Below, in pieces: positions 1 through 10,922 of a stretch of DNA of 64,000 nucleotides. The stretch's first letter is position 1. Each line of letters starts with the position of its first letter. Position numbers and translations under genes: made by a program. Source of the stretch: Opisthorchis felineus (lineage: Eukaryota; Platyhelminthes; Trematoda; Opisthorchiida; Opisthorchiidae); contig SJOL01008381.1 of NCBI GenBank assembly GCA_004794785.1, positions 62,001 to 126,000 on the forward strand, written 5' to 3'. Below the pieces are notes generated by a model. It saw nothing but the letters and a program-made list of their open reading frames with translations, did not search any database and was not told the DNA's origin.

Positions 1-869
1 GGATATGTTTTTGGCAGATGCATACCCGTAATCATGAAGATGATGAATAACAGCCTACTGCATCAGCCGCTTTCAGCACAATAGTTCTTCACGTCCTGAA
101 ACAGAAATCATTCTGCTGTTCCAGAAACGTAAAAATAATCCCCCAGGAGAAGGCACCACAATGATAATGAGTTTTGAAACTGGTGTGGATGTCAAAGTCG
201 ACTGTCATACAGCTACAGTCGGTGTTCCTAACACTCCCTAGACAGTCCAATTACGCTCCGCCTATGGTGGATGTTACTCGATTTAGGTTGTCAATGGCCG
301 GAACAAAAAGTATTTCCGAACATTTTACACATCTGTAATTTGTAGTAGTGTTACAGAAGCTGCACAGTAGAACAAAGCAACACAATAAATGACTGCTTCT
401 ATAGCTCACATGATGTATCGTTTTGTCACAGGGTTCGACATCTCCACCACGGGTTCATTTTTATTCAGAACAAATAAAATAATCCTCTGACCCTAAAAAC
501 AAGTTTGGGCGAGAAGCAGATAGGCACATCTTTCTGTAAACCAGTATGTTTAGTTGTACATATTCAAGTTCACTGTATGCATGCGCATGCACGGCATCTG
601 TCGATGAAAACATCCGAGAGCGCTGAATAGGGCATCAGATGCGAAAGACGCAAAGATGCTTTATATTACTTGCTTCTTGTTCAGATAACAATTTAGCACC
701 GGATGAAGGCGTTTCCTGACGGAAAGAGCACTGCATTTGCAAACTGAACGGAAACTATGATAGTCTGTGAAGTAGAACTGTTGGGAACCTAAATGTGTGT
801 AACCTACCGATGGATCGCCTAACACTAGAAACACCTCTGTTTTGAAGTCTCAGATTAAATTTATACACC
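1..869. other. 3' flank of gene M1, no gene seen
   Basis: No convincing open frame or repeat is seen here. The stretch lies beyond the stop codon of the last M1 exon and would be its 3' UTR and downstream flank. The only signal I support is the minus-strand AATAAA near 460-465. Confidence 0.4.
460..465 (-). promoter_or_regulatory. Possible poly(A) signal of gene M1
   Basis: The plus strand reads TTTATT, giving AATAAA on the minus strand about 405 bases beyond the M1 stop codon at 870-872. A single hexamer is weak evidence, but the position suits a 3' end. Confidence 0.3.
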
Positions 870-970
870 TCATGCTTTCTGCCGAGGACAATGGCCCACA
901 CTGGTAGTCCCCTTTTTGACATTCCCATAGGTTTGAGTGTAATTGATGGACTCCACTGGTTGCTTTTTCC
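870..970 (-). CDS. Gene M1, putative 3' terminal coding exon
   Basis: Candidate last exon of a minus-strand gene of unknown function. It begins after ACACAG at 971-976 with two bases (GG) that complete a split codon, then encodes 32 residues starting KKQPVESINYTQTYG and ending PRQKA, with TGA at 870-872. The start phase (1) matches the end phase of the exon at 1090-1209, so the join makes a glycine codon. The intron would be 119 bases. The pyrimidine tract before the acceptor is poor. All three frames are open here, so the frame rests on the phase match alone. The product end is polar and lacks any motif I recognise. Confidence 0.4.
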
Positions 971-1089
971 CTGTGTACTTTGTATTACAACTACGGTATT
1001 CAAATAATTAGTGGAAAACTTTACACGAAAACTTATGCACGCTTATGTCGGTGGATGTCGGTGGATTAAAATACATGCACCATCTCTAC

Positions 1090-1209
1090 CAAAGTTGTGT
1101 ATATCCACCGGAAATGTTGTTTTATTGGCGCTATACACGTTTTTGGTCATGCTTCCTCGTGGTGCAACTTGATGTCCAGTAGGGAAACCCATATTAGAAA
1201 CGAGCAAAT
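1090..1209 (-). CDS. Gene M1, putative internal exon
   Basis: The open frame starts after a strong acceptor on the minus strand (pyrimidine-rich TTTCTTCTTACAG) and ends at TTTG|GTAGAG. It is 120 bases, phase 1 to 1. The translation includes LLVSNMGFPTGHQVAPRG and then NVYSANKTTFPVDIHNFG. Phase 1 at the start fits the GGAG|GTAAGG donor of the upstream exon (1345-1681) across a 135-base intron, giving Asp at the junction. No domain is recognised. The sequence is polar with NKT as one possible N-glycosylation or simply disordered site, and I infer no function. Confidence 0.45.
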
Positions 1210-1344
1210 CTGTAAGAAGAAACCCGATTTTCGGCAGATCGATTGGTAACCGAATCAGGATACAGATCACATCTGAAGAATTAAGAATAATCGGCAGTTT
1301 TCTCAGTAGTTTCTACCCCGTAACCCGATTTACCTTTACCTTAC

Positions 1345-1681
1345 CTCCACCATGATCATTACAACCTACCTCATAATTGTTAGTAATCTGCTGCTGCACC
1401 CAAAATCGTTGAGCATCTGGTGCGCTGGATACGAAGTTTGGTTGAGGCCGGGGAATGACCATGTCTATTTTTTCTGGATGTACCAGGGCCGGCGATTTTT
1501 CCTTTTGTCTTTTACTAAGTTTAAAAGATAGTTTTGGAAATTTGATCGTGTCACTGCACACGTAGGTTTCTTTCTTCGTTCGAAGCTTGCGGGGTCTTAA
1601 CGTACCCCCATCGCCTTGCGTTTCTCCTGGTTCCACGCGCAGACTGAGCACTCGTTCACGTAGCCGGCTGGCATAATCTGT
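1345..1681 (-). CDS. Gene M1, basic linker-like exon
   Basis: The 337-base open frame runs from a good acceptor (TTTTGCCCTACAG) to donor GGTGGAG|GTAAGG. A second in-frame donor, TATGAG|GTAGGT at 1370, would give a phase-0 end. The 112 residues are rich in basic and polar residues, for example RPRKLRTKKETYVC and KLSFKLSKRQKEKSPALV, then IPRPQPNFVSSAPDAQ and FWVQQQI. This looks like an intrinsically disordered or cytoplasmic region. No catalytic motif or family is recognised. The start phase 0 is compatible with the phase-0 ends of upstream exons at 9673 and 10587. The composition and paired splice sites make it one of the better exons in the window. Confidence 0.55.
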
Positions 1682-2041
1682 CTGTAGGGCAAAAGCGATA
1701 GAATAAGGAATATTGGTGAAACCATAATCAAGATTGATTATAGCTCAGTAACCAAGTGTATGGCAAATTCATTCGAGCGTGCCTCACTGAAATTTGTTAG
1801 TAGATGTGCGGGGTTACAGGATTTCTCCAGAGGACACTGTGGCGGGTACAGTGCTTGCGGACACTGCCTTGCATGGCACTAAATAGCAAATACGCATAAG
1901 GACAACAATCAGTGAAAGTTTTAATGGAGCATCCATAGCTACTCGGTCTGAACGGTGGCAAACTATAGCTTAGGTATACTAGACGGCATGAAGTCGGCGA
2001 GCTTTTAAAAAAATAGTTTGTGTTGATGAGTTACCACAGGA

Positions 2042-2271
2042 TGCGTGCTGCTGTTAGAAAATCAGATCCCCCAACAGAAGTGTTTGAGGTCCAAAGTATA
2101 TGGCCCAACCCGCCAAAATGGAATTCCCCTAACCTGACTGTCGGAGTACGCATGCCGAACCAGCCAAGTTGTTCCGAGCATGAAGATTGGGACAACAAGC
2201 CTTACCCACTTTCAGGGAAGTATACACCTACCTTCACTAATAAGACTTTAACGGTACCCAATTTAGGCTAG
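2042..2271 (+). CDS. Unassigned plus-strand open frame (weak)
   Basis: The frame could begin at ATG 2041-2043, just after a possible acceptor ACCACAG, and reads MRAAVRKSDPPTEVFEVQ, then PPKWNSPNLTVGVRMP and SEHEDWDNKPYPL, stopping at TAG 2269-2271. The composition is protein-like, but no good donor precedes the stop and no family is recognised. It may be part of the nested plus-strand gene represented by 3445-3602, or chance. Confidence 0.2.
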
Positions 2272-2419
2272 GCGTGCTGGTACAAGGAGACCCTGCAGGT
2301 CAGCTGTCAACCAGCCTCAAAACTTGACCAATCTAGTAGCTTATTTATATGGCCTGATAAAACTTTTGTGTTAAAGGCGAAAGACTGGCTAGGAACCCGC
2401 TGATTTTTTTCAAATCTCT

Positions 2420-2660
2420 CCAAAACCTACGAGAATGCCAGTGGCGAAAATGAGTAATTCGCAACTTAAAATAGTGACAAAGAGATACTCAAGTGAATCG
2501 CGGCTGAAACTTTCGTTCCTGATATTCTTCAACTTTACGTTTTGCACAAAGGCCGCCTCATGCTTCACTGTACCAAATATTTGAACAATACCATAAATGA
2601 CAGATTCAACTGAGTCTCTCAATAAAACCAAATTGAATTGCAAACAAATGTAATTCGCCA
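2420..2660. repeat. R1 dispersed repeat copy, inverted halves
   Basis: The segment around 2518-2560 is the reverse complement of the R1 core GGCGGCCTTTGTGCAAAAC, while 2606-2650 carries the R1 segment ACTGAGTCTC...CCAAATTGAATTGCAAAC in forward orientation. The copy therefore joins two halves in opposite orientation, as at 36.4 and 44.8 kb. The match was judged by eye against the 56.4 and 61.3 kb copies. Confidence 0.55.
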
Positions 2661-2866
2661 CCACGTGGAATACAAGGCCGATGAAAACTCGGGAACTACG
2701 CCTGCTTGCTAAGCCCTAAAAAGGGCGGAAAAGGTTGCGGGCAATCCACTTGTTCTAGCTACCTGATGGGCAGTGTTCTATGTCAATAAAATATCAGACT
2801 TCTTTCCACAAAGACTGTGGTTTTCAAATCCCGCCTCAAGATACGCACTTACAAATGTGATTACTC

Positions 2867-2934
2867 AAGGGCGTACATACGCACGGACGCACACATGCAA
2901 GGATGCGCATACACATAGACGCACCGGTGCACAT
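2867..2934. repeat. Imperfect CA/GCAC-rich simple repeat
   Basis: Degenerate repeats of ACGCAC and ACACA units (for example GCACGGACGCACACATGC). A cryptic simple sequence, not coding. Confidence 0.5.
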
Positions 2935-3444
2935 TCGTTCTTTCCCCTCGTGATATGGAGATTTACGGTCCACAGTATTCCAGCCATTTATTTCGCCAAA
3001 GGGTAAAATTATGTGTACCGGTTCATTTACCTCCGCAACTGTCAATTTGTTCAAGACTTGTGAAGATCATGTTCGGAGTGTTGAACCCATTTCAGTTTGT
3101 AAACATGTTCCCACGATTGCACAGTAGTGGTTTGGTTATTTCAACTAGTTGTCAAAATCTGGTTCAAACTAAGTTTTACGCCTAATTCCAAGTGCTAAGC
3201 TTAAATCAACAGAACTCAAATAACCTACCAGTAGACGTCGATTTGTGTCTAATTATAAGCTTTCTTTATCGATTGAACTCTGATTGGCAAGTTTTTCAGC
3301 ACATAATGTTAAAAGTGGACTTCCGTTTTTATCAAAGGTGACTCAGCAACTTTTCCTGAGTAAACAAAACACAAAACTCGGTCACCGCATTCCGTGATAT
3401 TTGATCCCCGTCACGGCAGATTCAGACTCAATTTTTGTCAACAG

Positions 3445-3602
3445 TGTGTTCCATCGAAAAAAATTCTGTTGTAAGGGCGAGCCAAACAACTATTGCAGAA
3501 GAAAGTAGTCCGAGTCAGCTAAAAAACGCAACCGCCGTTTGTCCGTCAACGTTTATAACAAGCATGGGGATTAAATTTGTGCCAACCGGTCGAGACGTTG
3601 AG
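3445..3602 (+). CDS. Nested plus-strand gene, putative exon
   Basis: The 158-base exon candidate lies between a good acceptor (CAATTTTTGTCAACAG) and a strong donor (GTTGAG|GTAAAA), phase 1 to 0. It encodes CSIEKNSVVRASQTTIAEES, then SPSQLKNATAVCPSTF and ITSMGIKFVPTGRDVE. The peptide is Ser/Thr-rich and polar with no known domain. It lies in the large M1 intron on the opposite strand. It could be a nested gene or a chance frame. The quality of both splice sites is the main support. Confidence 0.4.
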
Positions 3603-3987
3603 GTAAAAATACAGACATACTGACAAACTGCAAGCCGGGTTGGGAGTGGGGGGTCGGCTGAACAAATCAGTTCAGCACACCTATTACCAAAACGGCAAAT
3701 ACACTAATGTGTCCACTTTTTACTACCGAATACTGCTCACTGTTTACCTGCTAAAGCAACGCAGCTTATCTCTCAGCGAGAACTTTTCAGTGGTTTAGTA
3801 GAAGTCATACTATAATGTCATATGATGCGCTGTGTGAAACAGCTATTGGGTGACGAGCTTTGGCAACACCGTAGTTTGCTTTTAACGCTGAAAATCCAGC
3901 TTATTTGGCTATACACCTAAACACTGGTCTTAAAATAAGAACATGCATGATGAGAACTTGTATGTGCAGATTGAGAATTTTTTATAG

Positions 3988-4112
3988 ATCTTCCACCGAT
4001 AGACTTATTGATTGGTCACCTGCTGTGCGCGCTAGAAGAACTAATTACTGTCTTTATCTGGTTTCATCTGAAGATTACTCCACTAAAGTGTTGGAAACTA
4101 ATCCATGTCTTG
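3988..4112 (+). CDS. Nested plus-strand gene, possible exon
   Basis: The open frame follows acceptor AATTTTTTATAG and ends at TCTTG|GTGAGG. It reads SSTDRLIDWSPAVRARRTN, then YCLYLVSSEDYSTKVLETN, phase 2 to 1. The frame stays open to a TGA at 4199-4201. The phase does not match the phase-0 end of 3445-3602, so another exon would have to lie between them. No family is recognised. The composition is protein-like, but confidence is limited by that mismatch. Confidence 0.28.
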
Positions 4113-4232
4113 GTGAGGCTCGAGATGAACCTATACAGCCGGTGACCGTACCTCAACTGATAAACGTCTGTTATGTCAATCAGCACACGATCGCTGTTTG
4201 ACCAACGCATGATTCAGTTTGAACAGCAGCCC

Positions 4233-4465
4233 CGCACAGCTATTTAGGTAAGAAGCAGATCACAGGGACAATTTTAGTACCAGTGAAAATGGTTATTTCA
4301 CCCGTGCACAACCAAGCCACGGTGAAAGACTGTGGTTATAAGCAAGACATAAAACGTAGTTTGAGCAAATCTAACCACAAAAGTATTGTGGAGGAGCCTG
4401 CTTCGCCTAAACAAACTGTATCCATTGATGGGGCAGGTCGAATTCATTTTCTAAATTTACTGTAA
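4233..4465 (+). CDS. Nested plus-strand gene, possible exon
   Basis: A continuous frame reads from about 4219 to TAA at 4463-4465 and includes TILVPVKMVISPVHNQATVK, RSLSKSNHKSIVEEPASPK and QTVSIDGAGRIHFLNLL. It is Lys/Ser-rich and protein-like. A donor-like TTACT|GTAAAG just before the stop would end the exon in phase 2, the phase required by the strong exon at 8187-8352. The acceptor is not defined. Phase-1 options exist after CACAG near 4264. No function is recognised. Confidence 0.28.
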
Positions 4466-4755
4466 AGCGGGTGAGAAAGGCAAGTTAAACTGATCAGCTA
4501 AGAAGAGAGTAGCAGGTGCAACACGAACGGTGAGCCAATCGTGCGCGGGATTAATCTGCGTAAGTTAGAAAAGGGTTAGAATATCGCCTTGTTAGAACAA
4601 CAACATATTGTATAATTTGAGTGTCCTGTTGTATTTGGAGAATTTCGTTCACGTGACAGAAGGCGGTACGCAACTTTGAGTGAGCTGCAAAATTACATCC
4701 AGGTTTTATCTTTGGATAAAAACGCTCGTGGACTCGACTATACTCCTAAATGTAC

Positions 4756-4848
4756 CGTTCTGTCCAAGCTTTTTAGCTTCCTTGATGGAGTGATTTTGTT
4801 TCCAAATCCCAGATTCTCGCCGAGTCCGATGAATTGCTGCTCTAACTC
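4756..4848 (-). CDS. Gene M1, possible small exon
   Basis: In one minus-strand frame this reads ELEQQFIGLGENLGFGNK, then ITPSRKLKSLDRT, phase 0 to 0, between GAAACAG and donor ACG|GTACAT. A longer version could start at 4889 after TTTGAG. A second minus frame is open for about 100 codons across the same DNA, so the choice is uncertain. The phases would suit insertion between 9673 and 1681 of M1. The donor is weak. Confidence 0.25.
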
Positions 4849-5198
4849 CTGTTTCAAGCTCACAATAACACCAGGCACTCTTCGGGTTCCTCAAACCCAC
4901 AATATATGTAAATAATAAAGGACGATGAGGTTGATATTTCTTGTGACCGTTGCTTTGTTCAGCCAGCTTTGTGTGCCAACAAGGTGCAGACAGGAAATCG
5001 GGGATCCACCTAGTACTCTTTCCCACTTCTGCCTATCGTCAAATAGTGGCACTTATGTAGGCGAATGAGAGCAGTTTTCTTACTGTAGTAATCGTTTTAA
5101 GCACAGTGCCAAGGTATCTCATTTTTTATTCAGGGTTGGCGTAAGAGGTTTTTGAGTCCTGTAACCGATGAACAAGCACTCGGTATTGGTTGGATTCA

Positions 5199-5330
5199 GT
5201 ATTCGTTGGCTTGTTCACCGAGCTTGGTGAGTGAGTCGCATCTTTTCATCACCATTCATGCAAGTACTGTCAGAACGTTGTTGGCTGCGCTGATGATGTG
5301 TCCTTGAATACTGCCGCAACGTTTGAAATT
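5199..5330. repeat. PLE terminal-repeat relic, degenerate dyad
   Basis: The left part (5199-5260) matches GTTCACCGAGCTTGG and TCATCACCATTC of the PLE terminal repeat. The right part (5285-5326) carries GCGCTGATGATG and CGCAACGTTTG in the opposite orientation. The layout is the same head-to-head arrangement seen as a perfect hairpin at 23.8 kb, but heavily mutated. Confidence 0.55.
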
Positions 5331-8186
5331 CAGGTAAAGCCTCGGCGAACCACCATACAAATGATAGTAGGTGTTCTCAGAGGCTGATAATTACGTCAGC
5401 TTCCTTCTCCCCTGCCCCGATGGAATTTTTCCGATAATTTCAAAATCTTCCACTAATACAGGCGATTATTCGTGAGACGATGACTAACGATAAAGGCACC
5501 GCAAGCTTTCCGTTTTGGAATGATGGAAATTGCTTTCTATAAGGGCGCTTTCCATTATATATTACGAGAGTGAGTGGCGTCTTTCATAGGGTATTCCAGG
5601 TGTTCTTAGTCATTAACGTATCCTAACGCAACATGGAGAACCTGTGTCGTGGACGTCAGTGCGCGCCAGCTAGAGTACTAAAAAGTAGTGTTTTTCAGTC
5701 ACCTGAACGTGAATAAGAATTACTAGACACCGTAACCTGTCACAAGGATTGTTTATATAACAGCTAGGATGACTATTAGAAACTCGATAGCTAGTGAATT
5801 ATCGTCCATCGCTTCATTTTATTCTCCAGCTATCAATCGACATCTCAGCTATGAAGCTTTCAAACCATTGGCACTGTACGCGTATCTATGGCTAACCCAT
5901 TTGCTTGTCCATGCCAAGCCGGTTGAGAAAGAATTAATTGATGTGGAGAGTTAGTGCATCTAGCGTGCTTTAAGATGTCTCCGGCGAACGCGTGAGTAGG
6001 CAATAGATAGCGAAAGATGTTAAGCGAGGTCAAAAGCTCCATATATCTGATGAGCACCGTTCGGTCAAAACGTTCAGTGGACTGATTCTGCTGCAAATTA
6101 CAAACCTGGGAGAGTAAAACAGGGCAATGCCAATGTAGAGGATGCTTCTGGGACGGAAGCATCTATCTTGGGATTTGTTTGGGGTGGTAGGGTATTACAG
6201 TGGGAAAATTCTGTATTCCCAAGAAACCTCCTCAATGGAGATGGTTCCTTTTGTGGAGTTTTCTACAGAAGAATACTGTATTTACTTTATCAGTCCTAAG
6301 CCTCATTGTTCCATAGTACACATTCTTGACCTAGACAACGAAAACCTAAAGAGTTTCCATTTTGCCACGAGGTTGTAGATTGCAGGTCAACAGAGCAAGA
6401 AATACCACTGCGCAACAGTCTATCTATTAAAGAAAAGAAACAAGTAGTGGTTTTTCTTGGGTACTTGATGGTTAGTCAAAGCACCAAGGGACTTCTACAT
6501 CGGGTCATCTTTTGACTCCGCATTTCCTCTGATGAGACTTATCAAACATGTGTGCTCGTCACAAACTGTTTCATCTTATCCTAAGTAATTTACTTCGATT
6601 TCCGCCGGCCATAAAGTCACATGCACATTCTTCATTCAAGAATACCGGTGCATCAGACCATATAGAGTTAAACAAGAAGGGTTCACGGGAGAGGAACCGC
6701 GCAGCAAGCTTGTAGCAGGTCAGTTCACTTTCTTCGCACGGGCAGTGAAGCGAACAGTGACTGCGCACACATTAATAAAGAAGGCAAATTTGATTTCAGA
6801 TTGCCACCTTCTCTTCTTTATCGTGTGCAGTGTAAGTTGCTTACTTGGTCGCTATCGGAAAAGTCAAAAACATTCCGTAGCTATTCGGAAAGTAACGAGA
6901 GAGTTGAGCAGTAGGGTAAATATCAGTGTTTGTTCCATTTTAATTTTTAAACAATTGTTAGACTTGTTGAAGTCAATATAATTAGAGAGCCTCTGAGTTT
7001 TTGAACTATTTTCTTATAAAGCCGATTCCAGGTTATTAGACAACTCTGCCAGAAGATCAAAATTCGTTGAAACCAGGAAATTTTGTTCTTATGGGGGTGC
7101 ACTATGATCGGGGTCTCAAACCACTAAAATTTTTATGTGGTTAATCACAGAAATAATTGGCCCAAACAATATTCTAAATTTATCGCTTAGGGTTTTTAAC
7201 TGCTTGTTGTCTGTTAAAGTATATCTTGGTCCAGCCGATAGTTGATCATGACCTCACAAGACACAGGGTGCGCACAGTGCTACTTTTTCGTACTTTCTCG
7301 AAGTCATCATCTCACAAATCCATGGGGATACTGAAAACCACGATTGTTCGGTCATTGGATGAGCGCCGCACCACTCGACCACAGCTGGATGCTCAACAGG
7401 GCGGTTAACTCCCATTTAGGATAGAAAGTCTTTCAAACTCCGTGCAGCAGATCCGGTTTTTTATCGGCTCTTTGGGTGAAGACTTCGAGATGGGACTTGC
7501 CATTTGACTTTAATAGGACAGAGTGGCGGTGAGAAATCACCCGCTTTATAGAACTTTTCGTCCCAATAAGTAAGAGGTCAAAATAACACTAATCGGACAA
7601 ATGCCCTATGTTCCTTATTTTTTATTGCGTAAATTACACCAAAAACATAGAACATTGTGACGCTCTTAGTACCCACGTTAGTTACTGTTGATTACACCGT
7701 AAGCTGGGGAGATCGCCATATACATAATCGCCCAGCGCAAATTGTGCCATACATGTAATTCCGGATCTGTGTGAAAGACACAGAATGAACTTCTCCATTT
7801 TTTTTCATGCTTTTCGAATAACAAACCTGGCCAGTTAGCATTGCGTTCATTCATTTGTCGTTCAGTAATGCGTGGTCTCCGGCTCTGCGTTTCGTATAAT
7901 TCCCAGTAAGTCAGGTGGTCTTCCTCATATGTATTTCAAACACAAATGTGTTCTGGGTTCTGGTGTTCTGGGTTTCCTTCATCCTCAAGAGCATTGGGGG
8001 TATATGGTTATTTGGTTCAAATGACTGGCGTCATGGGGTAAGTTACTGAACCCAGCAACTTCCCTTTAGCAGTGCAGCGGACAGCTTGCAAGAACGCCCT
8101 AGGAGTATCAGAAGCGTACCCAGAGAAAAGTCGTTCACCTGGCTTTTCGCACCGTATATCCAGTGCTCATTTGGGCTTCTCTGTAG

Positions 8187-8352
8187 GCATATTCTTGCCG
8201 AAGATGCGCGTGATTGCCTTCAGTTTGCTCTACAGTATTACATAAATGCCAGAAGCGTTCAGGAAGACTACAACAGTAAACTGGAAGCATCGATGAGAGA
8301 ATCCATGGGGATTAGGCTTGTACAGTGCAGCTCACAAAACATTATTGACTAG
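8187..8352 (+). CDS. Nested plus-strand gene, putative terminal exon
   Basis: The exon follows a very good acceptor (TCATTTGGGCTTCTCTGTAG) and runs 166 bases to TAG 8350-8352, start phase 2. It encodes HILAEDARDCLQFALQYYIN, ARSVQEDYNSKLEASMRES, then MGIRLVQCSSQNIID. The first half looks alpha-helical with regular charged and hydrophobic spacing, and it resembles a C-terminal helical segment of a soluble protein. I cannot name the family. The frame is also open upstream of the acceptor, so an unspliced or retrocopy origin is possible. Confidence 0.42.
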
Positions 8353-9672
8353 GGTTCATGGTAGTTCGCACTCGTAGTATGATAAACGAGGTTTTGGGAT
8401 GCGTCTGCAACACAGTAAATGAACCCTGAGTTTGATTTTGTCGATTATCATCAGTTCACTCTATTGCATCCTCTATGGGTTCGAAAAGGCTGTGAAATAC
8501 ATCTGACTATGTCGAGTTTCAGGAGATCATTTCAAGTGAACTGTTTCTGGATGTGCTTTTTATGGTATACTCTGTTGCTGTTATACACTATACGTTTGTA
8601 CGCCTTCTTCTTATACTAGTGGTTTGCGAAAATTTCTCTAAAATCGATATTCTACGCAGCATATAGACAGTCTTTCGGTGCAACCCCGAGCATTCGGTTC
8701 GGGAATGCATTCTCTTTTGAGGTTAGAATCATAAGAAACCACTTTATACAGCAGTAAGCTGACTTGGGCTATAAGATGTATTACTATGTCTGCGCTGTAA
8801 AGGTTGCTTTTAATAAGGAGAATTCAGAGCTATTCGTTGTAAACCACGGCGACTGCATCCACTACTAAAGTTTTCTAGGCTATAGCTTTCTGCAATACAA
8901 ACGCACTGTAAAGAAAATACTGCTTTTACAGACAAACTAAAACCGGATGGCGAAGAAAGGATTCGGGATTGCAGGCTTTACTGGGATTGGGCGCATGAAA
9001 TCAATTCCGGAGGCTTGCGTGCTTATGTGAGTGGATCACACTTGGAATGTTTAATTTCAGGTTTGTTATCTGCACATAAGTTTTGTAAGAGGGATTTCGT
9101 CAGTCTCAGAAAAACGCAACGAACTTTAATAGCAAATGCTGTGCAGATGTGCAGCATTACAACATTGTTCAAGAAATAGACCAAGACAAATGACATTTTT
9201 ATGCAAGCAAGATAGTCATGCACAACCAAAGGACGTGCCTACTGGTGCAAATAGTAAGCTGTACGGATAAAAGGTGCGAATCGTCTAGAAAAAATCATCT
9301 GCAGGAAGAGTTGGCTATTGTCATGCAACATATTGGCAAGCAAACAGCAAAATGATCCGAGCTGGCACGGGCAGCATGCGATCGGATGTAAGAACAACTC
9401 ACTGCAGAATAAGCTGTTCGTTCAATTATGGAAAACTTTCTTATTTCATGTCATGCCATCCATAACTTACACCCATGAAAGTACTGCGTGTTATGCCCGA
9501 ACTCTGATTCTGTCGTGTCGGCATATCGTTCCACCGTCATTCTGGCTAGCCTTGGAATTAAGCGTGGCTCAAATTATGTGCCACTAGCCTGAAAGGCCGT
9601 TCGGTTGGTAAGTTAATTTGCTTAAATGGGTTAGTCACACATTTCCACCGCACCCTGACTGAAAACACATAC

Positions 9673-9934
9673 CCGAAGAGTTTGTGCCCTCCGTACGTTT
9701 GTTGGAGCACGGTACTCGATCCCCATCTGTTGACGTCTGTCCAAGCTGGTCGCCAGTGGTCGCATATCTCCGGACACCTTCGAGTGAGCAGGAAGAAATG
9801 GGTTGAGAGAATATGATGCATTATAACTCGGGGTTGGGAAGAGCAGCCTCTTCTCTGATACTGCTTTTGTTGCTCTAGTGCACTTCATGAGCGTGCAGTC
9901 ACTTCCTATTGTTAGCAATGCCATGCTGATAACG
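9673..9934 (-). CDS. Gene M1, putative exon (cytoplasmic-like)
   Basis: The 262-base open frame ends at an excellent donor, CTTCGG|GTATGT (phase 0). The likely acceptor is GGCTTGTTCAG at 9935, which gives start phase 2. It encodes VISMALLTIGSDCTLMKC, then EKRLLFPTPSYNASYSLNP, MRPLATSLDRRQQMG and IEYRAPTNVRRAQTLR. Arg-, Ser- and Pro-rich polar sequence suggests a disordered region. The end phase fits the start of 1345-1681. The start phase does not fit the phase-0 end of 10587-10922, so either a further exon or a different acceptor is needed. Confidence 0.4.
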
Positions 9935-10586
9935 CTGAACAAGCCAAAATGATTCTAGTCCAAATCAATATGAAACATTTTGGAAGGAAACGAAATTTTT
10001 CAACGAAATTATTACAGTGCGGACAACAAGCAAAATCATATTCACGTTGATGGCAAGCGACACATAAGTGGGCTAAAGCGCAGACAATCTTCCAGTAGTC
10101 ACAGGAAAGACAAATTTGCGGGTACTGGATCACAGACATATATACATGCAATGAGGTGTGCCCGCACCAAAAAAAGACCTTAGTAAGCCTACCAGCAAAT
10201 TATGTGGGAGGTTTACTCCAAATTGACCTACATTTCATTGAAGATCAGTTTGTGCTGTGCTGTTTACACTTTTCTTTACCTGCTTGGAATAAATATCCAT
10301 ATACCGAGGTACTCATGAGTAGCCAGTCTGTCAATAACTACACAGCTTTTGCTGCACAAAAGGCTTTGTTTTGAAGACAAGTTCCCCTCAGCGAAATACA
10401 ATCATTTGAATTACAAGTTCTCCTTCTTATGATATTTCATCCTTGAATAAACACTTATCTGGGAATATAGATACGAGAAATCGGCCTATCAGCACCTTTG
10501 TTGCTGTGTAAATAAACCGGAATGTAACTACCATCAGACCTCAAAACTGCGTGCATATCCGGCAACCAGCTCCCATGCTGTCTTAC

Positions 10587-10922
10587 CTGACTGCTGGGTG
10601 TTCGTGCACCAGTTACTGATCCACGAACGTGCACATTCACTTCACTTCCTGATGGCGTCATTGAATTCACTAGGTTTATACGTCTCTGCACTATATCAGA
10701 TTGGGATAAGCCATCCTCCGAATGATAGGGTTGGTAATCCAAGGGAGACAACGTTGGAGGTGACGTGGGGCGTGGTGGCTTCGGCGATGGATGGCTTCCA
10801 CTGCCACGAAGTGCACCAAAATCTGCAGCGTAGTATGAGTGTTGTTTTTGCGTTGGTTGAATCGCCGCTTCCGATGCCGGCGTCCCGGCAATCTGAGAAG
10901 CGTTCCAAGAAAACATTTTTCC
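10587..10922 (-). CDS. Gene M1, proline-rich exon
   Basis: Strongest coding signal outside the retroelements. The exon is 336 bases (112 codons), phase 0 to 0, between acceptor CATTCAACTCCCCAG and donor AGCAGTCAG|GTAAGA. By eye it is more GC-rich than its flanks. It encodes GKMFSWNASQIAGTP, then a Ser/Pro-rich core with SHPSPKPPRPTSPPTLSP (SH3-ligand-like PxxP), DYQPYHSEDGLSQSD and GARTPSSQ. Such sequence is typical of disordered cytoplasmic tails or linkers of signalling or adhesion proteins; the role is inference. The frame stays open for 43 codons past the donor, so an unspliced end with stop TAA at 10455 is an alternative. No domain is recognised. Confidence 0.6.

Larger units (their letters stand above)
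1682..9672 (-). other. Large intron of gene M1 (inferred)
   Basis: If M1 is one gene this interval is intronic. On the opposite strand it holds several protein-like segments (2042-2271, 3445-3602, 3988-4112, 4283-4465, 8187-8352). It also contains an R1 repeat (2420-2660) and a PLE terminal-repeat relic (5199-5330). The rest, notably 5330-8080 and 8360-9670, shows no repeat or exon I can support. The intron call depends on joining 9673 to 1681, which is unproven. Confidence 0.3.
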
